Shown here: positions 52,380-60,870 of the stretch, piece by piece | Layout of the letters: each line of letters begins with the position of its first letter | Numbering within the stretch: the first letter of the stretch is position 1 | DNA from: Gemmatimonadota bacterium | GTDB lineage: Bacteria > Latescibacterota > UBA2968 > UBA8231 | NCBI GenBank assembly: GCA_018660835.1 | Contig: JABJJN010000014.1 | Location: forward strand, 124,001-188,000 | Direction of reading: 5' to 3' | DNA: 64,000 nucleotides | Translations under genes and position numbers: made by a program | The notes under the pieces: generated by a model | Seen by the model: only the letters and a program-made list of their open reading frames with translations | Database searches by the model: none | Told to the model about the DNA's origin: nothing

Positions 52380-53222
52380 TCAGGCAAATCGTGGTCCAGG
52401 AATGCGATTCCAACTCGCCTCCTCCGCGTCGCCGTCATAGGTCGGCAGGAGCGAACCGATTCTCTCATAGGCGTCAGCGGGCCAGCGGTCGTCCATACCA
52501 GCTTTTGCCATACGCGCCTGAATGGGCTCACTTAGTTGGTCCCAGGCCGGATAGTACCAAAGCGTGATCACCGTCCGTCGTTGCTCGGTCTTGTTCGCAT
52601 GCGCCGAATGCAGCAGACGAGAATCTCCCACCACGAGATCTCCTGCTTTGACCGGGATATCCACTTCCTCTGTCTGCGCCTGATAGGCCGGGTGATCCGG
52701 ATCGGCGACAGCTCGGAGCTCTGCCGTATGAGCATCAGGGACCTCGTCATGCATACGGTGGCGCTTGCGATGCGTGCCCTTGAGCACACGTAGACAACCA
52801 TTGTTGATGGTCGTGTCGACGAGATACCACATAAGGAACGCCTGCATTGGCTGATCCCAAGTGTAGGAGCATTCCTCGTCCCAACCCCACCAATCCTGGT
52901 GCCAGAAAAGCGGTGGGGATCCACCGGGTTTGCTGATGACGAAACCGGACGCAAATTTTGGATTGTCAAAGCCCAACTGGGCGAGTGCATCGCGGGCACA
53001 GGGTGCAGCAACCAACTCGGCAAAATGCGGATCCTCGTAGACGCTGACGAGACTACCCGTCGACTTCTGTTCGTCCAGATGCTCCTGCGGCAGTGCATCT
53101 AACAGCCGATCCGATGCTCTCCGCGTTCGTTCGAGCAGATCGTCGTCAAGAATCTGCGGGAAGTGACAGAACCCATCACCTAACAGTTGCGCCCTCAGTC
53201 CGCTGGCCGTTGCCGTCGCCAT
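52380..53222 (-). CDS. Phytanoyl-CoA dioxygenase (PhyH) family protein
   Basis: A 280-residue canonical PhyH protein. Iron ligands lie in L-F-W-H-Q-D-W-W and in L-L-H-S-A-H-A-N-K-T, with Arg in E-Q-R-R-T-V. N-N-G-C-L-R-V-L-K-G-T-H-R gives the substrate-side strand. I use the ATG at 53222; the TTG one codon upstream is also possible. It is first in the operon with Ldh_2, which could oxidise the product of hydroxylation. Confidence 0.92.
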   Translation of the reverse strand: MATATASGLRAQLLGDGFCHFPQILDDDLLERTRRASDRLLDALPQEHLDEQKSTGSLVSVYEDPHFAELVAAPCARDALAQLGFDNPKFASGFVISKPGGSPPLFWHQDWWGWDEECSYTWDQPMQAFLMWYLVDTTINNGCLRVLKGTHRKRHRMHDEVPDAHTAELRAVADPDHPAYQAQTEEVDIPVKAGDLVVGDSRLLHSAHANKTEQRRTVITLWYYPAWDQLSEPIQARMAKAGMDDRWPADAYERIGSLLPTYDGDAEEASWNRIPGPRFA

Positions 53223-53307
53223 CAACTACTCTCCATCGTCAGAATCCTCATGTGATCTTCGATCTCGACTGACCTGTCTCGCCGCTCAAGATAGAGAATT
53301 GATCGCC

Positions 53308-54441
53308 ATGCTGCGTATCACTGTCCTGCAGTTTGGTGGTGGCAACTTTCTGCGTGCTTTCACCGATCTGTTCCTGCACCAAGCCAACGCGAATCGAGAT
53401 GCAGGCAGAGCCGTCGTCGTTACTTCGACCGAGAGTGATCGAACACGCCTGATCAATGCCCAGTCTGGCACCTATCACGTCGTTGTGCGCGGTCTTGCAG
53501 GTGGCCAGCAGATCGACGAGACGATTTGTGTGGATGGCGCTATTGAGCGGGCTCTGTCTGCCGCCCATCAATGGCCTCAGATTCTCCGGACCGCCACGTC
53601 CGCTGACCTGCGCTGGGTAGTCTCCAATACAACGGAGGCGGGTCTGCAACTTGCCCCTGAGGAAATCACAGATTTGCCACTCAACGCAGTCACCCAGGCG
53701 CCTGTGTCATTTCCGGCGAAGTTACTTGCCCTTCTCGCTCACCGACACGAAGCCGGGCTGCCGGGCTTGACCATCCTGCCCTGCGAACTGGTTGACGCCA
53801 ATGCAGACCTGCTACACCGCCTGGTACTGGAACAAGCCCAACGCTGGAGACTCGCAGATTCTCTGCTCAGCTGGCTCGATTCGCAGTGCATGTGGGTCAA
53901 TACCCTCGTTGATCGCATCGTTTCAGGCCGGCCGCAGCAGCATCCCTTACTTGAGCAAGACGACCTGCTCACGATGACGGAACCCTTCGCCCTATGGGCT
54001 GTGGAGGATCAAGGCGAACTGGATATGTTCCCTCACCCAGCCATCGAGCGCGTCGCTGACGTGACACCTTACAGTCTCCGTAAAGTGCGCCTCCTCAATG
54101 GCGCCCATACGGCCCTGGTGGCGCGGGCGTTGCCTCTTGGACTTGAGACGGTAGGCGAGGCGGTTGCGCATCCTGAGATTGGTCCGTGGCTGCGTCAATT
54201 GCTGGAGCAGGAAATCCTGCCCGCTCTCGGCGATCGAATCCATGCAGGGACGGAGTTCTCTGACACAACCTTGGAACGCTTTGCCAATCCCTGGCTGCAC
54301 CATCGACTTTCTGATATTGCCTTGCATCACGAAACCAAGCTGAGAACGCGACTGCAGCCAAGCTTCGATGACTACGTCGACCGCTTTGGCGATCAACCCA
54401 AATTGCTGACACAGATACTGACGGAGACGACTGCTACGTGA
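53308..54441 (+). CDS. Mannitol dehydrogenase family (tagaturonate reductase-like)
   Basis: A 377-residue polyol-dehydrogenase-family protein from the ATG at 53308. It begins with the Rossmann pattern V-L-Q-F-G-G-G-N-F-L-R-A-F and ends with a helical substrate domain that contains K-V-R-L-L-N-G-A-H-T-A-L-V (the K-x-x-x-x-N-x-x-H catalytic motif). Family members reduce fructuronate, tagaturonate or oxidise mannitol. It is coupled to the Zn-alcohol dehydrogenase gene by a GTGA overlap, and the two are probably sequential enzymes. Confidence 0.92.
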   Translation: MLRITVLQFGGGNFLRAFTDLFLHQANANRDAGRAVVVTSTESDRTRLINAQSGTYHVVVRGLAGGQQIDETICVDGAIERALSAAHQWPQILRTATSADLRWVVSNTTEAGLQLAPEEITDLPLNAVTQAPVSFPAKLLALLAHRHEAGLPGLTILPCELVDANADLLHRLVLEQAQRWRLADSLLSWLDSQCMWVNTLVDRIVSGRPQQHPLLEQDDLLTMTEPFALWAVEDQGELDMFPHPAIERVADVTPYSLRKVRLLNGAHTALVARALPLGLETVGEAVAHPEIGPWLRQLLEQEILPALGDRIHAGTEFSDTTLERFANPWLHHRLSDIALHHETKLRTRLQPSFDDYVDRFGDQPKLLTQILTETTAT

Positions 54442-55460
54442 GGACACTTCAACTTGCTGAACCGGGTCGATTCGAACGGACGGACACCAGAGAGCCAGGC
54501 GCTCCAGCGTCCGGCCATGCGACCCTGCGAATTCGTCGCGTTGGGATCTGCGGCACGGACTTGCACGCATTTCGTGGGCGTCAGCCATTCTTTGAGTATC
54601 CACGGATACTCGGTCACGAACTCGGTGCCGAGATCGTCGCTCTTGGCAGTCACGTCGAGGGTCTGTCCGTCGGCGACCGTGTCGCCGTCGAACCCTATCT
54701 GGAGTGTGGCCACTGTCAGCCCTGCCGGGCGGGAACCTACAATTGTTGTGAGTCGCTACAGGTGCTGGGTGTGCATACAGACGGCGGCATGCGAGAACTC
54801 ATAGATCTTCCAGCCCACAAACTGCATCGATCACAGACACTCGAACTTGAACAACTGGCCCTGGTGGAGACACTGGGAATTGGTGCTCATGCTGTGGAGC
54901 GAGGACGGCTTGTCGCCGACGAGGCGATCCTCGTCGTAGGTGCGGGTCCGATTGGTCTTGCCACAGCGCAGTTCGCCGCCATCGCCGGTGCCCACGTGCA
55001 TCTACTGGAGTTGGACGATCGCCGCCGTGAGTTCGCTCTCGAGCATTTCGACATCAAGGGTGCACCGCTCCTCGATACGAAGGAGGAGCCAAAAGAGTCG
55101 CTTCGGCATCATCTCGGCGGGCTTTTGCCGACCTGCGTCTTTGATTGCACGGGGTCACATGCGTCCATGCAAGCCTCCTTCGCGTATCCTGCGAGTGGTG
55201 GACGTCTTGTCTTTGTAGGGTTTCAACCTCAGGAGATACACTTCGAGAATCCGGAATTCCACCGCCGCGAACTCAGTATCTCGGCCAGCAGAAACAGCAC
55301 GTCCAGAGAGTTTCGTCGGATCCTGGAGCTTATGGAGACAGGCGGTATCGACACGACCCCCTGGATCACACATCGGGCCGATTATGAAGGAATCGTAGAG
55401 GAGTTTCCCACCTGGCTGGAACCGGAAACCGGCGTCGTCAAGGCGATGTTGTCGTTGTAG
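54438..55460 (+). CDS. Zinc-binding alcohol dehydrogenase (MDR family)
   Basis: A 340-residue medium-chain dehydrogenase. Catalytic zinc ligands are Cys in V-G-I-C-G-T-D-L-H, His-Glu in L-G-H-E-L-G, and E-T later. The structural zinc is bound by C-G-H-C-x-x-C-x-x-G-x-x-x-x-C. The NAD site is V-V-G-A-G-P-I-G-L. Translation starts at GTG in a GTGA overlap. It resembles sorbitol or galactitol-1-P dehydrogenases and fits sugar-acid oxidation with the preceding gene. Confidence 0.95.
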   Translation: MRTLQLAEPGRFERTDTREPGAPASGHATLRIRRVGICGTDLHAFRGRQPFFEYPRILGHELGAEIVALGSHVEGLSVGDRVAVEPYLECGHCQPCRAGTYNCCESLQVLGVHTDGGMRELIDLPAHKLHRSQTLELEQLALVETLGIGAHAVERGRLVADEAILVVGAGPIGLATAQFAAIAGAHVHLLELDDRRREFALEHFDIKGAPLLDTKEEPKESLRHHLGGLLPTCVFDCTGSHASMQASFAYPASGGRLVFVGFQPQEIHFENPEFHRRELSISASRNSTSREFRRILELMETGGIDTTPWITHRADYEGIVEEFPTWLEPETGVVKAMLSL

Positions 55461-55509
55461 GCTGACCGCAGCCGTGCGGATTCGTCAACCGCGCCTGACG
55501 TTCCCTTTT

Positions 55510-56598
55510 TCAGGGCTGAGTCACATGTGGCAGCAGGCGCTGCCTGAGGGAGCGTAGGTGTTCACCTGACATCACAGCTCGACTCCGATCCCATTGATCC
55601 AACAGCGGTGCGAGACGCTTCCAGGCTGACTGATAACGTGCCGTCGCCATCTCACCGTCGCCTCGCCGCATCAGCAGTTCGCCTTCGATCGCATCCGCTC
55701 GGCTATCCATAATCGCGTAAGGCCCAACTGGCGCCTGCCAACCACGCTGGATGATCTGCTGTTCATGAGGGCCCAGTTTCTCGCGCAGTCCGGCATAGGC
55801 ATTCACAAGGTGGGCGACAACAGCCGTATCCTGCCGGGCATTGGCCAACTGCCCGTGCCAAAGGACAAGATTCGCCTCCTCGCGCAACCGCGCTTCGCCC
55901 TGTTCAAGTTGGCTGAATGTTGAATGCCACTGTGTCAGCGCCGCCCGTACGTCATCCTCGCCGAGGAAATCAGGGCTCGCGATGCCGCGTTCGATGACAG
56001 CCTGGCTCCAGGCGCGACGTCTGCCCGGTGTCGTCGCCATTTGCTGCGCTGTCAGGAAGTGACTGCGTGCACTCGCATCCGCGGTCGTCCACTTCGCCAC
56101 CGACAGATGAAAATCGAAGGCTCGCAGATTTTCGGGATGCTCTGCCAGATACGTCTCGAGACGCTCGACGCGGCGCTGCAGGTGCGTTGAGTCTGCCGTC
56201 AGTTGAAACAGTCTTCCATCAGCGAAACTCAGGACATATACCTGATCTTCATGCGTGTCCGCTGCCTCGACTCTCGAAAAGTCCTGCAAGATAGATGCTG
56301 CCAACTCTTCCTCTGGCACGTCCCCTTCCAGTCCCTGGCGCAGCTGCAGGTTCCAGCGATTCATCCAGGATCTGTAGTGCGACGGATGTGCCGCCAGGGC
56401 ACCATCGATCAGTTGCAGTGCTGAAGCGTAATCACCCGACCCAACGGCTTGGCGACTGCTCTGATCAAGACTATCAGCGATCTCCCATCGTTGCTCCCAG
56501 GTGAGCCCCTCAAATGGATCGGCACAGACAGATCCTGCCATCAATAGGCCGCATACGACTAACCAACATCCCCATCTGCCCAAGATCTGATACGACAC
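55510..56598 (-). CDS. Exported helical (TPR-like) protein of unknown function
   Basis: A 362-residue protein starting at GTG 56598, with a perfect AAGGAG spaced seven bases upstream. The N-terminus is a signal peptide (V-S-Y-Q-I-L-G-R-W-G-C-W-L-V-V-C-G-L-L-M). The mature part is helical, with Y-A-S-A-L-Q-L-I-D-G-A-L-A-A-H-P (TPR-like) and a coiled segment L-Q-R-R-V-E-R-L-E-T-Y-L. The longer open frame from 56754 overlaps the PhyH gene and is rejected. It is probably periplasmic, perhaps a partner of the ankyrin and TPR proteins upstream. Confidence 0.75.
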   Translation of the reverse strand: MSYQILGRWGCWLVVCGLLMAGSVCADPFEGLTWEQRWEIADSLDQSSRQAVGSGDYASALQLIDGALAAHPSHYRSWMNRWNLQLRQGLEGDVPEEELAASILQDFSRVEAADTHEDQVYVLSFADGRLFQLTADSTHLQRRVERLETYLAEHPENLRAFDFHLSVAKWTTADASARSHFLTAQQMATTPGRRRAWSQAVIERGIASPDFLGEDDVRAALTQWHSTFSQLEQGEARLREEANLVLWHGQLANARQDTAVVAHLVNAYAGLREKLGPHEQQIIQRGWQAPVGPYAIMDSRADAIEGELLMRRGDGEMATARYQSAWKRLAPLLDQWDRSRAVMSGEHLRSLRQRLLPHVTQP

Positions 56599-56650
56599 AG
56601 CTGGCTCCTTCCTCTGAGTTCTTCTGGATTCGCTGAGCACTGCCTGGCGT

Positions 56651-57397
56651 CTATGCTGAGGGCAGTCGGCGCGCGCCATCGTTGCCGATATAGGGCCGTT
56701 CACCATAAACAAGCTCGACGGTGGGATCCTCAACTGTGGCCAGTTCATCCACACTGCGATAGCCGACAGTCATACTCATGCGTGTGCCCTGGGTCTTGTT
56801 GGTTCCCGCCCGGTGGAACACGAGACTGTCGATAGCCAGCATGGATCCTGCCACCATCGGTACTGGGATCGCCTGTTCGTCCAGGCAGGCGTCGGCGACC
56901 CAATCGGTTTCGTCAATCTTGTGCAACACCTGCACACCTGGTAGCAAGTGCGTACCGGGGATCAGGTGTGTGCAGCCATTGTCCAGGTTCGTTTCCTCGA
57001 GATAGAAGATGACCGTCACAATACTACGGCTCCACTGCATCACATCCCGGTGGAAGTGATCACTATTGCGACTCGCCAGATTCAGCGTGGCATGGTTGTG
57101 CCGATTGTGAACCATCTCAATGTGCGGGCCAAGTAAGCCGCTCAGAGGATGCAACACACGCTCATCAGTGACCGTCTTGTGGAAGATTCGGTCGCGATCC
57201 AGCAACTTGGAAAGTCGTACGACCCGTCCTGTGTCGTCCCGCACAACAGGATCCGCGGCAGCGTCGACGTCGGCCTGGATGGCGTGCCGCAGCTCTTCGA
57301 CCCGTTCGGCGGGCATTGCAGTTGGCAACTTCAGGTAGCCCGTATGCCGGAAGTGGCGAATCTGCTCGGGTGTAAGTGTCAGATCACCCGGTCCCAT
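56651..57397 (-). CDS. Phytanoyl-CoA dioxygenase (PhyH) family protein
   Basis: A 248-residue PhyH protein with H-F-H-R-D-V-M-Q-W (HxD), D-N-G-C-T-H-L-I-P-G-T-H and the distal S-L-V-F-H-R-A-G-T-N-K-T with Arg. I start at the ATG at 57397, which overlaps the TPR gene's end by 14 bases; the upstream start at 57454 would lie entirely within that gene. It is an unusual metabolic member of an otherwise repeat-protein operon. Confidence 0.9.
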   Translation of the reverse strand: MGPGDLTLTPEQIRHFRHTGYLKLPTAMPAERVEELRHAIQADVDAAADPVVRDDTGRVVRLSKLLDRDRIFHKTVTDERVLHPLSGLLGPHIEMVHNRHNHATLNLASRNSDHFHRDVMQWSRSIVTVIFYLEETNLDNGCTHLIPGTHLLPGVQVLHKIDETDWVADACLDEQAIPVPMVAGSMLAIDSLVFHRAGTNKTQGTRMSMTVGYRSVDELATVEDPTVELVYGERPYIGNDGARRLPSA

Positions 57398-58703
57398 CCG
57401 TCGCGGCCTTGCTTTCGAGACGCTGGATGAGGGCGGTGGCAGCTTCTGATCCACGCGTTCGGGCCTCTACTTTTACGAATAGACGCCGCGCCTCGTGCAC
57501 GGCCGCCAGGGCTTCATCCCGTCGTTCCATCCTGGCCAACAGGCTACCCGTATTGGTCAGCGTGTTCGCTTGCCCCAGGATATTGCCAATTCGTCGATGG
57601 ATCTCAAGGGTCATTTCGTAGGTCTCCAGGGCCTCGTCGTGTTCACCGGAGCGAAACAGGACATTGCCAAGATTCCCCAACACACTCGCCTCGCCGAGTG
57701 GCACCCCGATCTTTCGGTAAATCTCGAGAGCTGCGTCATAGGATTGACGTGCCTCCTTCGGGCGGCTCATGCGAAAACGTACGTTGCCGATGTTCGCCAA
57801 CGCATTCGCCCGGCCCAGTGGATTGCCCACCTTCTCATGCAAACGCAAGGCGGCCCGATGTTGCGACAGCGCCTCTTCGGGCTGCTCCTGGTGCATGGAG
57901 AGATTGCCCATGTTGCCCAACGCGTTGGCCTTACCCACATCGTTGCCAACCGTCTGGAAACGCTTCAACGCCGCGTCATACGCGCCGCGGGCGCGGTCAT
58001 ATTCGCCACGATGGGAATACACGCCGCCGAGAGTCAAAGTGACATCTGCTTGACCGTGGCTGTCGGCACCCATGCGGAACAGAGCGAGAGCCTGGGTGCA
58101 GGTCTTCTCCGCCGCATCGATCCTACCCAACCGATTCTGCACGACAGCCAGATTCGCCAAGCACGCGGCACGAAAGTCCTTGCGTTCGAGGCGACTGGCC
58201 ATCTGCAGGCCGATGTTGAGGATTTCTTCGGCTTGGCTGAAATCCGAACTGTTGATCAGGGCGGCACCCCAACTTAAGTAGGCTGGCAAACTGGGCCGCG
58301 CCTCGGCAGAAGCGCCAAATTTCTCTGCCGCCGCAGGATATTGATAGGCAGCGTAGTGGGCTTCGGCCTCCTCGAACAGCTTCTCTGCAGAACCGCCCGG
58401 TTCGTGATCCACCTGCTGCGACAGGCTGATCGCCGTCGCTTTTTGCACCAGCTCTTCAGCCGGTCCCTCGACGGTCATGGTTTCACGAGGGCCACGACGC
58501 TGGCTGGCGCTGGCGCCGACGAAGGAGCGTACGGCGACATAGGCAACCCAACAAACAACGCTGGCTGACATCAAGGGCATTTGCAGTGGAGACAGAACCG
58601 AGCCGCCAGGGCCGGAAATGATCATGACGACGACGAAAAGAGCCGTCAGCCCGATGGAAACATTTCGGAGGGTGCGCCTGACGGTTGTGAAGGACTCAGT
58701 CAA
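57384..58703 (-). CDS. TPR-repeat membrane protein
   Basis: A 439-residue protein. Two hydrophobic segments near residues 14-34 and 40-60 anchor it in the membrane. From about 105 to 425 there are roughly eight TPR-type repeats of 40 residues with the pattern A-N-A-L-x-N-x-G-N-x-x-x-x-x-x-x-E-A-L and Y-x-x-A-L-x-I/L, of the Rap/PATS/NB-ARC-associated or kinesin-light-chain type. It serves protein-protein interaction. It lies between the ankyrin gene (three bases away) and the PhyH gene. Confidence 0.9.
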   Translation of the reverse strand: MTESFTTVRRTLRNVSIGLTALFVVVMIISGPGGSVLSPLQMPLMSASVVCWVAYVAVRSFVGASASQRRGPRETMTVEGPAEELVQKATAISLSQQVDHEPGGSAEKLFEEAEAHYAAYQYPAAAEKFGASAEARPSLPAYLSWGAALINSSDFSQAEEILNIGLQMASRLERKDFRAACLANLAVVQNRLGRIDAAEKTCTQALALFRMGADSHGQADVTLTLGGVYSHRGEYDRARGAYDAALKRFQTVGNDVGKANALGNMGNLSMHQEQPEEALSQHRAALRLHEKVGNPLGRANALANIGNVRFRMSRPKEARQSYDAALEIYRKIGVPLGEASVLGNLGNVLFRSGEHDEALETYEMTLEIHRRIGNILGQANTLTNTGSLLARMERRDEALAAVHEARRLFVKVEARTRGSEAATALIQRLESKAATDGTG

Positions 58704-58706
58704 CGA

Positions 58707-60461
58707 CTACTGCCCTTTGAGGGCGTTCACCAAGTCGCGATCATTGCTCTTCGTAGCCAGGGTCATTGCTGTGTCGCCCTTGGCGTTGGTTGCCTTCACA
58801 TCTGCCCCTGCCTTCACGAGCACCTGAACAGCATCCGCGTCGGCCGCTTCGGCGAAATTCAGCAGCGCTGTGCGACCATCTGTGTCGCTGGCATTTACAT
58901 CCGCCCCGGCCTTGATGAGTGTCGTCAGGATTTCCACGTTGGACGAAAACAGCAGTGCCGTGCGGCCACTGGCGGTCTTGGCCTTCACATCCGCCCCCGC
59001 TTCCAACACGACCTGTAGCATATCCATGTCACCATCCTCGGCGGCACACATCAACGGTGTATTGCCCTCGTCATCAGCACCATTGACCTGAGCGCCGGCC
59101 TTTACCAAAGAGCAGGTCACGCCAGCATTCGCGGAGTAAATGAGTGCGGTACGGCCACTCTCATCCCAGGCATTTACATCCACTTTGGCATCGATCAGCA
59201 TCCGCGCGACTTCCTCGGAGCCGGCAAACATCAGGACCGTGCGCCCCATTTTCAGTTGCGCCTCCGGATCGGCACCCGCCCCAAGGAGTGACTTCACGAT
59301 TTCATCGTGCCCACTGCTGGCGGCGTACATAAGGGCAGTTTTCCCCTGTCGATCGCCACCATTGACGTCTGCGCCTGACTCCACAAGGGCTTCCACGACC
59401 TCCATGTTGCCGCGATTGGCGGCAAGCATCAGCGCCGTTCGGGCCGCATGCATGAGCGCCGTACGACCACCCTGATCCTTGGCGTCCAGGTTGGCTCCAG
59501 CTTTAACCAGCAGCTGCACCACTTCTTTCGAGGCGGCATGCATCAACGGCGTTCGCCCTGTATCGTCCGGTGTGTCGATCGGGACACCCGCTTGGATCAG
59601 TTTCTGGATTTCAACGACACTCCCCGACTTGGCAGCATCTCCCATCTTCGTCGTACTGCCCGCGACGGCCTCTGCCTTGCGCTTGAGCCCCTTGGCGGCG
59701 CCCTCCAGAAGTTTGCGGACGCGCTCGTTGCCGGCCACGACGATCGCCGTATGTCCATTGCGGTCTTTCGCATTCACATCGGCGCCGGCCCGTAGCAGGG
59801 TCCTGGCGACGGATGTGTGCCCCTGTTTTGATGCCAACATCAACGCTGTTCCGCCACCGGCATCAGCCAGAGAGACGTCGGCACCAACTCGCAAGAGTTG
59901 CCACACCAATTCTGCAGGTCCGCGCAAGGAGGCAAACATGAGAGCCGTGAATTTTGCCTTGTTCTGCACATCTACGTCGACGCCGGCCTCTAGCAGCATG
60001 GCAACGATCTCCGTGTAGCCCGAACCGGCAGCCATCATCAGCGCTGTGTTGCCCTCCGCATTGCGCGCGTCGAGCTCAGAACCGGCGGCCAAAATCGACT
60101 TTACCGCACCAATGGAGCCTTCACGACAGGCTCGCAACAGCGGATTCCAGCCAAGTCGATCCTGAACATTTACCTCCGCCCCCGCTCCAATGAGGGCATC
60201 GATACACTCGGCATGCCCATGCTGAGCCGCACGCAGCAAGGCCGTCCACCCCGACGAATCGCAGATGTTGACGTCCGCTCCGGCTTCCATCAGCGCCTGC
60301 GCAGACTCCAGATGGCCATTGTTAGCCGAGTGCATGAGTGCCGTCGCCCCTGTCTCATCCGCAGCATTCACATCCGAGCCGCGGGTGAGCATCAGGCGTA
60401 CGTTGCGCGCATTGCCATTCTTGGCAGCACGCAACAGGCCGACACCTGCCCATTCAGTCAT
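58707..60461 (-). CDS. Ankyrin-repeat protein
   Basis: A 584-residue protein made almost wholly of about 17 ankyrin repeats of 32-33 residues (for example G-x-T-A-L-M-x-A-A-x-x-G-H, x-x-L-L-x-A-G-A-D-V-N-x-x-D). One repeat is followed by a charged linker (K-G-L-K-R-K-A-E-A) near residue 260. No signal peptide or catalytic domain. Its start codon lies inside a 30-bp tandem duplication (60451-60508). It is the first gene of the operon with TPR, PhyH and exported proteins. Confidence 0.95.
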   Translation of the reverse strand: MTEWAGVGLLRAAKNGNARNVRLMLTRGSDVNAADETGATALMHSANNGHLESAQALMEAGADVNICDSSGWTALLRAAQHGHAECIDALIGAGAEVNVQDRLGWNPLLRACREGSIGAVKSILAAGSELDARNAEGNTALMMAAGSGYTEIVAMLLEAGVDVDVQNKAKFTALMFASLRGPAELVWQLLRVGADVSLADAGGGTALMLASKQGHTSVARTLLRAGADVNAKDRNGHTAIVVAGNERVRKLLEGAAKGLKRKAEAVAGSTTKMGDAAKSGSVVEIQKLIQAGVPIDTPDDTGRTPLMHAASKEVVQLLVKAGANLDAKDQGGRTALMHAARTALMLAANRGNMEVVEALVESGADVNGGDRQGKTALMYAASSGHDEIVKSLLGAGADPEAQLKMGRTVLMFAGSEEVARMLIDAKVDVNAWDESGRTALIYSANAGVTCSLVKAGAQVNGADDEGNTPLMCAAEDGDMDMLQVVLEAGADVKAKTASGRTALLFSSNVEILTTLIKAGADVNASDTDGRTALLNFAEAADADAVQVLVKAGADVKATNAKGDTAMTLATKSNDRDLVNALKGQ

Positions 60462-60508
60462 GGATCAGACTCATCATTCCCATTCAGTCATGGATCAGAC
60501 TCATCATT
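60451..60508. repeat. 30-bp tandem duplication containing the ankyrin start codon
   Basis: The 30-bp unit at 60451-60480 is repeated at 60481-60508 with only the last bases different. The first copy contains the ankyrin gene's ATG (60461). The second copy therefore carries another ATG and the codons M-T-E-W-E followed by a stop. It can act as a five-codon upstream ORF. Confidence 0.85.
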
Positions 60509-60621
60509 TCTCATGGATACCACAGCGGTATCCGCGTAGTGGCCTACTCTACCACTGAAAATCGCGTTACAGCCATATAATCCAAAGAGTTACAGCTACC
60601 CTACGTAAAGGAATTTTGGGC

Positions 60622-60660
60622 CAAAAAGAAAGGGGGCCACCTCGATTGAGGCGACCCCCT
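60622..60660 (-). terminator. Intrinsic terminator on the minus strand
   Basis: On the minus strand GGGGGTCGCCTC-AATC-GAGGTGGCCCCC forms a fully paired 12-bp stem with two G-T pairs and is followed by TTTCTTTTT. On the plus strand the same stem has two mismatches, so it belongs to a minus-strand transcript. It lies about 160 bp before the ankyrin start. Confidence 0.88.
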
Positions 60661-60698
60661 TCTGCCCAAGTGGATCTATGGGCCCGTATCAGGCTGTA

Positions 60699-60743
60699 TT
60701 AGCCCTGTCGCCTCGACATAGTCGGGCACTTGTAATTCGGCAT
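60699..60743 (-). CDS. Possible 14-residue leader peptide
   Basis: AAGGAGG is spaced seven bases from an ATG at 60743, and the frame reads M-P-N-Y-K-C-P-T-M-S-R-R-Q-G then TAA. The ribosome-site quality is the best in this interval. The peptide is followed, about 40 bases on, by the minus-strand terminator, as expected for a leader whose translation controls attenuation. It is too short for homology and could be chance. Confidence 0.4.
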   Translation of the reverse strand: MPNYKCPTMSRRQG

Positions 60744-60841
60744 TCTGAAACCTCCTTGTTAGTGTGGAAGGAGGGCGGTCTCGAGAGCTTAATAACCCTC
60801 GGGGCCACCGGGTACCCCGTGCACGGGAGTGTTCCCTACCC

Positions 60842-60870
60842 ACTATATCGGATGCACTGCCTGGTTTCGA
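60842..60870 (-). promoter_or_regulatory. Possible sigma-70-type promoter for the minus-strand RNA
   Basis: TCGAAA and TATAGT on the minus strand are separated by 17 bases. The -10 is good and the -35 poor. It would start RNA near 60835, where structure begins. Confidence 0.35.

Larger units (their letters stand above)
60622..60835 (-). ncRNA. Structured minus-strand leader or small RNA
   Basis: Transcription probably starts near 60835 and stops at the terminator above. The RNA can form GGGA-ACAC-TCCC inside a GGGTA/TACCC pairing, a GGTGGCCCCGAG/CTCGAGACCGCC stem (10 of 12 pairs), and CCTCCTT/AAGGAGG (60751-60774), which would hide the ribosome site of a small ORF at 60743. It may be an attenuator upstream of the ankyrin operon or an independent RNA. 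I do not recognise it as a known riboswitch class. Confidence 0.5.
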
